DNA of 12,437 nucleotides from Chloroflexota bacterium (lineage in GTDB: Bacteria > Chloroflexota > Dehalococcoidia > Lucifugimonadales > Lucifugimonadaceae), in assembly GCA_002708145.1 (NCBI GenBank), contig PAOV01000048.1, positions 1-12,437 of the forward strand, in the 5' to 3' direction. The position numbers and the translations under genes were made by a program. A model generated the notes under the pieces. That model saw nothing but the letters and a program-made list of their open reading frames with translations, did no database searches and had not been told where the DNA came from. This document shows, one piece after another, positions 6,705-12,437 of this stretch; positions within the stretch are counted from its first letter, which is position 1, and every line of letters begins with the position of its first letter.

Positions 6705-6745
6705 TGAACATAAAAAACATTGCCGTAATATATTTATTTAAATAA
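6704..6745 (+). CDS. 13-codon mini-ORF linking MaoC and phosphoesterase genes
   Basis: ATG at 6704 opens MNIKNIAVIYLFK and ends with TAA at 6743-6745. The ATG shares its A with the MaoC stop, and the TAA shares its last A with the phosphoesterase ATG, giving TAATG at both ends. AAGG at 6692-6695 is suitably placed for the mini-ORF, whereas the phosphoesterase ATG has no Shine-Dalgarno. It may act as a coupling leader for the next gene, or be chance in a 40-bp spacer. No similarity recognised. Confidence 0.35.
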   Translation: MNIKNIAVIYLFK

Positions 6746-7239
6746 TGACCACCACAATTACAGTAATATCTGATACCCATTGTCAAAAATGGGAAGAAAT
6801 TCATCCCACTATTCGTGAACACGTAAAAAAGTCCGATGTGGCAATTCACTGTGGAGACATAGTAAAACAAGATGTAGTTGATGGCTTTATAAAAGAATCC
6901 AAAAAATCATTTGTAGTGCATGGAAATTCTGACCCCGTAGATCTGCGAAGTACTCTCCCATATGTCGAAACTATCACCATAGAGAAAGTAACAATTGGGA
7001 TAACACATCCTGCGTGGGGGGCAGAAGAATTTCCCGTTACTGAACTGTTGAATGATTTTTCAACAAAACCTGACATGATACTATTTGGTCATACTCACGA
7101 ACCATACAATCAAATTAATGACGATGTTTTATACGTTAACCCAGGTCAGGCATATAAATCTTTCATGGTAGATTGCACAATTGCAAAAATCATAATAAAC
7201 GAAAATGACATATCAGTGAGTATAGAATTAATTAAATGA
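6745..7239 (+). CDS. YfcE/MJ0936-type calcineurin-like metallophosphoesterase
   Basis: A small cytoplasmic two-metal phosphodiesterase. All five metal-site blocks are present in 164 aa: VISDTH (7-12, D10 and H12), HCGDIV (35-40, D38), VHGNSDP (58-64, N61), a histidine in GITHPAWG (H88) and ILFGHTHEP (112-120, H116 and H118), followed by YVNPGQ typical of the YfcE/Vps29 group. Such enzymes hydrolyse model phosphodiesters and sometimes cyclic nucleotides; the true substrate is not predictable. The start is fixed because the first beta-strand begins at residue 5. No ribosome site precedes it; translation may depend on re-initiation from the mini-ORF. Its last codons overlap the convergent HD gene by 12 bp. 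Confidence 0.93.
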   Translation: MTTTITVISDTHCQKWEEIHPTIREHVKKSDVAIHCGDIVKQDVVDGFIKESKKSFVVHGNSDPVDLRSTLPYVETITIEKVTIGITHPAWGAEEFPVTELLNDFSTKPDMILFGHTHEPYNQINDDVLYVNPGQAYKSFMVDCTIAKIIINENDISVSIELIK

Positions 7240-7812
7240 TTTATTGCCCATAAAGTTATTCCAAGTATCAACTGCTACAGGATCTATTAGTGCATTAGAA
7301 TCCAAAAGTATTTTGAACCTTACAGACAAATATTCTTTAATTGCTAAATTTATATCTTTGAAAATTAATTCTTCAACTGGTTTAAGTGATGGGTTTTTTT
7401 TAATTTTCCTAGGTTCGATTTTATCAGCTATAAAGACCACTTTTTCTATATCACCCATATTAGGGCGACCAGTAGTATGGTATTTGACCGCTGAAATTAT
7501 GTCATAATCTTTACAAAAATAATCTACTTCAATAATTTTAGCTGCAACAGGTCCGTGTAATAATATAGGCTGTCTACGATAAAGTTCATTTATTTCAACT
7601 AAATATTTTTTTGCGCAATCAAGTAATTCATTTGGGGTTAAGTGCCTAACTATGTCGTGAGCAGCCGCAGCTGTGTCGCATTTAGATATATCAATGCTGT
7701 AAAAAGAAGCTATATCGCATGCAACATTACGGGTACGTGAAATATGTTCTTGGAGACCTTTTGGTAATCCCAAAATTGTTTCTTCTATTTTTGTAAGTAA
7801 GTCAGAATTCAT
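7228..7812 (-). CDS. yqeK: YqeK-like HD-domain hydrolase (probable symmetrical Ap4A hydrolase)
   Basis: YqeK enzymes cleave diadenosine tetraphosphate symmetrically to two ADP. In this 194-aa protein the HD metal ligands can be followed: H24 in EHISRTRNVA, the HD pair at 52-53 in AAAHDIVRH, H86 in LLHGPVAA, H112 in VKYHTTGRPNM, and D130 in VFIADKIEPRK, a family-typical segment. YqeK is often linked to nadD in Firmicutes; here it is last in a trp run, 3 bp after a HIT gene, which also belongs to a family of nucleotide-phosphate hydrolases. The ATG at 7812 has only a weak G-rich tract upstream. A different HD phosphohydrolase activity remains possible. Confidence 0.86.
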   Translation of the reverse strand: MNSDLLTKIEETILGLPKGLQEHISRTRNVACDIASFYSIDISKCDTAAAAHDIVRHLTPNELLDCAKKYLVEINELYRRQPILLHGPVAAKIIEVDYFCKDYDIISAVKYHTTGRPNMGDIEKVVFIADKIEPRKIKKNPSLKPVEELIFKDINLAIKEYLSVRFKILLDSNALIDPVAVDTWNNFMGNKSFN

Positions 7813-7815
7813 ATG

Positions 7816-8160
7816 CTACCCCAAAGATTTTAATTTGGTTCCAGCTGTCAGATGAAGATGCAAATGAGGGATCTCTTGACCCGCATCACTTTTCTGGTTT
7901 ATTACTAACCTATAACCTGATTCAGAAACTCCCTTAGAAAATGCCATGTTCTTTGCTGCTTCAAACATTTTAAAAATAACAGGGGCAAAATCATCAGTTA
8001 AATTATCTAAATATGTGAAATGGTTATTTGGAACAACTAACAGATGAACAGGGGCAACAGGATTAATATCATTTATAACAAAACAATAATCATCTTCAAA
8101 CAGAATGTCTGAAGGGATTTGTTTGTTTTTTATATTACAAAATATACATTCTACTGACAT
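7816..8160 (-). CDS. HIT-family (HINT/PKCI-like) nucleotide hydrolase
   Basis: Histidine-triad proteins hydrolyse nucleoside phosphoramidates, AMP-lysine or dinucleoside polyphosphates through a covalent nucleotidyl-histidine. The 114-aa protein has CIFC near the N-terminus (C5, C8, a zinc-binding pattern in many bacterial HINTs), AFL-like core strands including VHLLVVPNNHF (38-48), and the triad HLHLHLTAG with H99, H101 and H103. Family members usually have HVHLHVLGG, so the last residues are slightly divergent. It lies 18 bp after trpF and 3 bp before the HD gene. The ribosome site is weak (GGAT about nine bases upstream). Confidence 0.93.
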   Translation of the reverse strand: MSVECIFCNIKNKQIPSDILFEDDYCFVINDINPVAPVHLLVVPNNHFTYLDNLTDDFAPVIFKMFEAAKNMAFSKGVSESGYRLVINQKSDAGQEIPHLHLHLTAGTKLKSLG

Positions 8161-8178
8161 ATCTGTATATCCATGTAC

Positions 8179-8838
8179 CTACTTATTAATATCATTAACT
8201 GATTGAGCAAATTTAACTATAAGAGATTCATCTTTATCACCATTTCTCTCTACACCCGACGATACATCAACAGCCCATGGAGCCGCAATACGAATTGCTT
8301 CCGAAACGTTATCTGCGGTCAGGCCCCCTGCAAGCATAAAGTCATATTTCTCAGATATTCCTTTTAATATGTTCCAATCAAAAACCTTACCAGTTCCACC
8401 TAACTTACCTTCTTCAAAACGATCTAAAAGAGGAATAGCGCCCGATTTAACAGTTTTATCTAGCGATAAATTAAGTAAATCTATAAGTTCATTATCATTC
8501 AAATTTGTCGGAACTTTTATTTGCTTGATAATACGTGCTTTGATATCTGACCAATAATCTAAATCTTCATCTCCACAAAGTTGAACATAATCAAGTTCAC
8601 ATCGAGACACAATTTCATTTACATCTTCAACTGTTTGATTAGCAAATAATCCTACTAAAGAAGGAGATCCAGACAATATATCTTTCTTATAATCAGATAT
8701 TAACGTTTCAGCCTGATCAATGGGGATATTTCTTCTCACACCTGGTACGAATACAAATCCTAAAAATGCAGCTCCTGATTGAGTAGCGATAATGGCATTA
8801 TTTAAATCTTTTATCCCACAAATTTTAAAAAAAGTCAT
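8179..8838 (-). CDS. trpF: Phosphoribosylanthranilate isomerase TrpF
   Basis: Catalyses the Amadori rearrangement of phosphoribosylanthranilate to CdRP in tryptophan synthesis. The (beta/alpha)8 barrel of 219 aa has the catalytic base motif KICG with C7, the catalytic acid D139 in LLDRFEEGKLGGTG, and phosphate-binding motifs MLAGGL (168-173) and VDVSSGVE (190-197). VQLCGDE (85-91) replaces the common VQLHGDE. The ATG overlaps the trpC stop as ATGA, and AGAGGA lies six bases upstream. A HIT gene follows rather than trpB or trpA. Confidence 0.95.
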   Translation of the reverse strand: MTFFKICGIKDLNNAIIATQSGAAFLGFVFVPGVRRNIPIDQAETLISDYKKDILSGSPSLVGLFANQTVEDVNEIVSRCELDYVQLCGDEDLDYWSDIKARIIKQIKVPTNLNDNELIDLLNLSLDKTVKSGAIPLLDRFEEGKLGGTGKVFDWNILKGISEKYDFMLAGGLTADNVSEAIRIAAPWAVDVSSGVERNGDKDESLIVKFAQSVNDINK

Positions 8839-9632
8839 AGTAATCCTCTAAGAGATTCAGCTGGATTTCCAGACCTCACTAATGACTCACCAACTAAAAT
8901 CGCTCCGGCACCTGCTTTATACATCCGGACAACATCTTCTTTAGTAGAAATGCCACTTTCACTAACAACAACTTTGCCAGAAGGAACTAATGGAGCTAAA
9001 TGTTCTGTATTTACTAGATCAGTTTTAAAAGTGTGCAAGTCTCTGTTGTTAATCCCAATAATGTCTGCATTACATTCAATCGCAACTTCCAGCTCAGATT
9101 CTTCATGAATCTCAACCAAACATTGAAGCCATAAATCAGAAGCTAAATCCATGAATTCTATAATCTGATTCTTATCTAACATAGCTACAATTAATAAAAT
9201 CGCATCAGCTCCAAAAGCCTTTGCCTCATATATCTGGTACGGATCAAATATAAATTCTTTACGAAGTACAGGAATCCCTTTAGGATAAGTAATAGATCTG
9301 GTATCTTCTAAATCTTTTATAGAACCCCTGAAATGATCTTCATTAGTTAATACGGAAATAGCTGCAGCTCCATTATCTACATATATAGATGCTAATGATT
9401 TAGCGTCTATATTTTCATCAAATAAACCCTTAGACGGAGAAGCTCTCTTAATTTCTGCAATTACTCTAACTCCACTACCCATTAATGCTCCTGCAAAATT
9501 TAAAGGTTTATAGTAAGAGTCAGTCATGTTTTTCAAAGAAGTGAGAGGTAAAGATTTCTTAGCATCAGCAACTCTATCTTCTTTGATACGAACTATTTCT
9601 TTTAAAACATTAGGAGAATTTGAATTAATCAT
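8835..9632 (-). CDS. trpC: Indole-3-glycerol phosphate synthase TrpC
   Basis: Closes the indole ring by decarboxylation and dehydration of CdRP. The 265-aa barrel shows AEIKRASPSKG (59-69, E60 and K62), VLRKEFIFDPYQI (122-134, K125 the general acid), LVEIHEESE (172-180, E174), INNRDLHTF (194-202) and VVSESGIS (222-229), all matching the active-site set of the family. AAGGA lies seven bases before the ATG, which follows the trpD stop after 3 bp. The monofunctional enzyme is separate from trpF, with which it shares an ATGA overlap. Confidence 0.96.
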   Translation of the reverse strand: MINSNSPNVLKEIVRIKEDRVADAKKSLPLTSLKNMTDSYYKPLNFAGALMGSGVRVIAEIKRASPSKGLFDENIDAKSLASIYVDNGAAAISVLTNEDHFRGSIKDLEDTRSITYPKGIPVLRKEFIFDPYQIYEAKAFGADAILLIVAMLDKNQIIEFMDLASDLWLQCLVEIHEESELEVAIECNADIIGINNRDLHTFKTDLVNTEHLAPLVPSGKVVVSESGISTKEDVVRMYKAGAGAILVGESLVRSGNPAESLRGLL

Positions 9633-9635
9633 TTA

Positions 9636-10649
9636 CTAATCCTTAGTCAATTCCACATATTTTTCCAATCTACCTAATGCTTCTCCCGAATCTATCGATC
9701 TGATAGATTCTCGAATACCATTTTGGATATCTGGGACAATCCCTAAACAAAATAAAGCCACTGCACTATTCATAATTACAATATTCCTAGGAGGTCCTTG
9801 CTCTGAACCAGATAAAATATTTCGAATGATAAAAGCGCTCTCAGTGGAGTCTTTCACCCTTATACTTTCTATAGGTGATTTAGAAAACCCAAATTCTTCA
9901 GGTGATATTTCCATTTTAACTATTCCAGAATCATCTAATATCCATAATATTGAATCTTCAGCAATGGTGATTTCATCTAGTCCATCTTTACCGTGAACAA
10001 TCACAGCTCTTTTAGTTCCCAATCTACTTAAAACATTTGCCATTAATTCTCCAACACTAGGGTTAGATACTCCTATCATTTGATTAGATGCTCCAGCAGG
10101 GTTAGTAAGTGGCCCTAATATGTTAAAAACCGTTGGAATTGCAATTTCTCTTCTAGGGGAAGCGGCAAATTTCATTGAAGGGTGGAAATTCTGGGCAAAC
10201 ATAAATCCAAATCCTGAATCTTCAATACATCTTTTCACTTTATCAGGCCCCAATGTGATTTGAGCTCCAAGAGCTTCAAGAACATCGGCACTACCTGAAG
10301 AGCCTGACATAGCTCTATTACCATGTTTTGCAACTTTAGCTCCAGCTCCTGAAGCAACAAATGCAGAAACAGTAGAAATATTGAAAGTTTCGGAATAATC
10401 CCCTCCAGTACCGCATGTATCCAAAAGATCATCACCCGGGATATCAACTTTCAAGGATTTAGCCCTCATAGAAGAAGCCATTCCAGCAACTTCATCAACG
10501 GATTCACCTTTCAATTTTAAAGCCACAACAAAAGCCCCAAATTGAGCAGGAGTAGCTTCTCCTTCCATAATTTCATTCATGGAATATTCTGATTCTTCAA
10601 AAGTCAGATTTATTCCGTTAACTAACTTATTTATTGATTCTTTAATCAT
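9636..10649 (-). CDS. trpD: Anthranilate phosphoribosyltransferase TrpD
   Basis: Transfers phosphoribose from PRPP to anthranilate. The PRPP and anthranilate motifs are complete: DTCGTGGDYSETFNIST, KHGNRAMSGSSGSADVLEALG split across the hinge region, the paired arginines in SPRREIAIPTVFNILGP, NPAG, and VHGKDGLDEI. The length of 337-338 aa is normal. Two adjacent ATGs exist at 10652 and 10649; the AAGGA at 10656-10660 stands three bases from the first and six from the second, so the second is preferred. The first ATG directly follows the trpG stop with no gap. The enzyme is not fused to TrpG, unlike some enteric forms. Confidence 0.96.
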   Translation of the reverse strand: MIKESINKLVNGINLTFEESEYSMNEIMEGEATPAQFGAFVVALKLKGESVDEVAGMASSMRAKSLKVDIPGDDLLDTCGTGGDYSETFNISTVSAFVASGAGAKVAKHGNRAMSGSSGSADVLEALGAQITLGPDKVKRCIEDSGFGFMFAQNFHPSMKFAASPRREIAIPTVFNILGPLTNPAGASNQMIGVSNPSVGELMANVLSRLGTKRAVIVHGKDGLDEITIAEDSILWILDDSGIVKMEISPEEFGFSKSPIESIRVKDSTESAFIIRNILSGSEQGPPRNIVIMNSAVALFCLGIVPDIQNGIRESIRSIDSGEALGRLEKYVELTKD

Positions 10650-10652
10650 CAT

Positions 10653-11231
10653 TTATCCTTTATCGGTATTATCAAAAATAAAATTTGACAAGATTTCTTT
10701 TCCAAACTCAGTCATGATAGACTCTGGGTGAAATTGTATTCCTTGAACAGGATCTGATTTATGTTTAACACCCATAACTATGTCGTTATCAGTCCAAGCT
10801 GTAACTTCTAATTCCTCAGGTAATGTATCTTTATATATCATTAATGAATGATATCTAATAGCTTTAAAAGGATTTGGAATACCCTTGAATAAACCTTCTC
10901 CTGTATGGTTAACTAGCGAAGTTTTGCCATGCATTATTTCACCAGCCCCACCAACAATTCCACCATATGCCTGTCCTATACATTGATGCCCCAGGCAAAC
11001 CCCTAAAATAGGAATAGTTGATCCAAATTTAGATATAAGATCAGTTGATATACCAGCTTTATCAGGAGTACACGGACCAGGGGATATTACTATCTTACTA
11101 GGAGATAATACTTCTATTTCGTCAAGAGTTATTTTATCATTACGAACAACTTTAACTTCAACTCCTAATTCAGACATGTACTGATATAGGTTATAAGTAA
11201 AACTATCGTAATTATCAATCATAAGAATCAT
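10653..11231 (-). CDS. trpG: Anthranilate synthase glutaminase subunit TrpG (or dual TrpG/PabA)
   Basis: Hydrolyses glutamine and channels ammonia to TrpE. The 192-aa class I amidotransferase opens with MILMIDNYDSFTYNL, has ISPGPCTPDKAG (49-60), the nucleophile elbow GVCLGHQ with C79, AIRYHSLMI (124-132), and the catalytic H168/E170 in IQFHPES. The ATG overlaps the trpE stop as ATGA, and AGGAG lies six bases upstream. Bacterial TrpG can also serve PabB; no pabB or pabC is in the window, and its place in the trp run supports anthranilate synthesis as the main role. Confidence 0.96.
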   Translation of the reverse strand: MILMIDNYDSFTYNLYQYMSELGVEVKVVRNDKITLDEIEVLSPSKIVISPGPCTPDKAGISTDLISKFGSTIPILGVCLGHQCIGQAYGGIVGGAGEIMHGKTSLVNHTGEGLFKGIPNPFKAIRYHSLMIYKDTLPEELEVTAWTDNDIVMGVKHKSDPVQGIQFHPESIMTEFGKEILSNFIFDNTDKG

Positions 11232-12274
11232 AAGGACTCCTCAAGAGAAGATTCTGCCGCATCTAATGCTCTCATTAAAGCATTTGCTTTATGGACAGTT
11301 TCATTAAATTCAGATTCAGGATCACTATCAAACACAATTCCTCCACCCGCTTGAATATGAGCACATCCATTTTTCATTACTAAAGTTCTGATTGTAATAC
11401 ATGTATCCATATTCCCTGAAAAATCAAAGTATCCGATAGCTCCTGCATATGGACCTCTTCTATCATTTTCAAGTTCTGCAATAATTTCCATAGCCCTTAT
11501 CTTGGGGGCTCCCGACACTGTACCAGCTGGGAAACAGGCCCTGAAAGCATCATAATTAGAGTATTCAGGCGCTAATTTACCTTCTACATGAGATACAAGA
11601 TGCATCACGTGAGAATATCGTTCAATTGCCATAATATCTGTTGCTTTAACAGTTCCTGGTTCACTAACTCTCCCAACATCATTCCTACCTAAATCTAAAA
11701 GCATTGTATGCTCAGCTATTTCCTTTTCATCTGATTGGAGGTCTTTTTCTAATTTAATATCTTCTAGTTCATTAGATGATCTAGGTCTAGTACCTGCTAT
11801 GGGATGAGTAGCAATTATTCCATTCTCAACTTGAACAAGCATCTCTGGAGATGCTCCTACTATTTGAAAGTCATCTAAGTTCAAATAATACATATATGGT
11901 GAAGGATTAATAGTTCTCAATGATCTATATACATGAAACGGGTGAGCAGAAGTCTGTTTGGAAAATCGCTGTGACACTACAACCTGAATTACATCTCCAT
12001 GAAAAACATATTCTTTTGATTTAAGTACCATATCTTGGTGGTAATTTGGAAGCATATTGGACTGCACTTCAGTATTATGAGACCCTGAAGATCTTGGTAT
12101 TTGCATGGGATCTAATGGTTTATTTAATCTTTCTACAACTAAATCAATTTTTCGGGTAGCCTCTAAATAGGACTCTTCTAAATTTCCTTCAACGTGTGCT
12201 AAACTAACAACTTGAATTTTATGCCTAACATGGTCAAACACTAAGAACTTTTTTGTAATCATTTCCCAAAGCAT
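11228..12274 (-). pseudogene. trpE: Anthranilate synthase component I TrpE, C-terminal two-thirds only; N-terminus replaced
   Basis: The chorismate-binding catalytic domain is complete: HGDVIQVVVSQRF (92-104), IATHPIAGTRPR (154-165), LLDLGRNDVGRV (192-203), FPAGTVSGAPKIRAMEII (248-265) and HIQAGGGIVFDSDPESE (306-322). Family proteins run to roughly 460-520 aa and begin with a domain holding the LLES tryptophan-feedback site; none of that is here. TrpE-like sequence starts abruptly at FLVFDHVRHKI (10-20). One codon before the ATG at 12274 there is an in-frame stop (TAA at 12280-12278), no ribosome site precedes the ATG, and the other upstream frames contain no TrpE N-terminal motifs. Upstream DNA is far more AT-rich and encodes something else. 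The gene is either cut by an assembly chimera or truly truncated. The stop overlaps trpG as ATGA. Confidence 0.9.
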
Positions 12275-12437
12275 TTTTTAAAGGTTTTTCATGAATAACA
12301 ATTGATTTATAGATTTTTTCTAATTTTTTATTACTAAAATATTTTAATTTTAGATTAGGAATTCTAATTTTATGTATTTTTAAATAACTTTTAAATTTCT
12401 TATATTCTTTAGGATAAAATTCTTCTAATTGATTAAA
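12234..12437 (-). CDS. C-terminal fragment of an unrelated lysine-rich ORF, 5' end off the window
   Basis: One minus-strand frame is open from the window edge for 67 codons to TGA at 12236-12234, and the other two frames are closed by stops. The product is lysine- and isoleucine-rich and ends with the stretch IVIHEKPLKNALG (47-59), then NDYKKVLSV. The IHEKPL-NALG ending reminds me of the C-terminus of iron-containing alcohol dehydrogenase-like proteins from very AT-rich marine bacteria, but this is recollection, not a search. Its last ten or so codons lie in trpE sequence read in another frame, so the natural C-terminus is probably lost. No start is visible. Confidence 0.6.
   Translation of the reverse strand, partial: FNQLEEFYPKEYKKFKSYLKIHKIRIPNLKLKYFSNKKLEKIYKSIVIHEKPLKNALGNDYKKVLSV
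12244..12260. other. Predicted sequence junction between trpE and the AT-rich flank
   Basis: TrpE homology begins at about 12250, the foreign reading frame ends its plausible homology at the same point, and a run of six T (12249-12254) sits between them. By hand count, only 22 of the 163 bases at 12275-12437 are G or C (about 13%), against roughly 32-43% in two sampled 60-base lines of trpE. A short homopolymer is a typical join point for a misassembly or a microhomology-mediated rearrangement. Confidence 0.6.

Noticed and set aside
7390..7400. A T-run near the convergent ends as a terminator for the plus-strand run
   Set aside because: It encodes lysine and asparagine codons of the HD gene, has no GC-rich hairpin before it and lies about 150 bp past the stop.
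12262..12274. ATG codons at 12274 or 12262 as a true start for a short, feedback-free TrpE
   Set aside because: Neither has a usable ribosome site, the residues before FLVFDHV do not look like TrpE, and the composition break supports loss of the 5' end rather than a compact enzyme.

Overview
The window is 12.4 kb of gene-dense, AT-rich bacterial DNA. Most gaps are under 45 bp, many starts overlap the preceding stop, and two genes use TTG starts. Gene content (type III pantothenate kinase, fused CoaBC, NYN-OST-HTH protein, MaoC/acyl-CoA dehydrogenase pair, linear trpE-G-D-C-F order) fits a free-living, possibly marine, low-GC lineage. CoaBC variant motifs remind me of Chloroflexota, but this is a weak guess and nothing here fixes the taxon.

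Layout. (1) 1-1793, minus strand: a three-gene unit of a MoeB/ThiF-type E1-like enzyme, a PduO-type cob(I)alamin adenosyltransferase, and hisH cut by the left edge. (2) 1794-1995: a roughly 200-bp divergent control region with one extended -10 promoter facing each way, an inverted repeat across the rightward -10, and a strong hairpin in the rightward leader. (3) 1996-7239, plus strand: an operon-like run of NYN/OST-HTH protein, coaX, coaBC, acyl-CoA dehydrogenase, MaoC-like hydratase, a 13-codon mini-ORF and a small metallophosphoesterase. (4) 7228-12274, minus strand: trpE (5' end lost)-trpG-trpD-trpC-trpF followed by a HIT protein and a YqeK-like HD hydrolase. Runs 3 and 4 converge with a 12-bp overlap of coding tails. 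(5) 12234-12437: the tail of an unrelated, extremely AT-rich reading frame that replaces the N-terminal half of trpE.

How the genes work together. CoaX and CoaBC make phosphopantothenate and then 4'-phosphopantetheine, intermediates of CoA. The next two genes act on acyl-CoA esters, so the plus-strand run joins CoA supply to CoA-ester use. Its first gene encodes a predicted RNA-binding nuclease. The minus-strand trp run makes indole-glycerol phosphate from chorismate, but trpB and trpA do not follow; two enzymes likely to act on nucleotide conjugates or dinucleoside polyphosphates take their place.

The most notable points are the abrupt junction inside trpE (an assembly chimera or a real rearrangement), the compact divergent control region in front of the NYN gene, and the mini-ORF linked by TAATG at both ends. 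No tRNA, rRNA, CRISPR array, insertion sequence or convincing intrinsic terminator was seen. There is no gene-free stretch over 300 bp.
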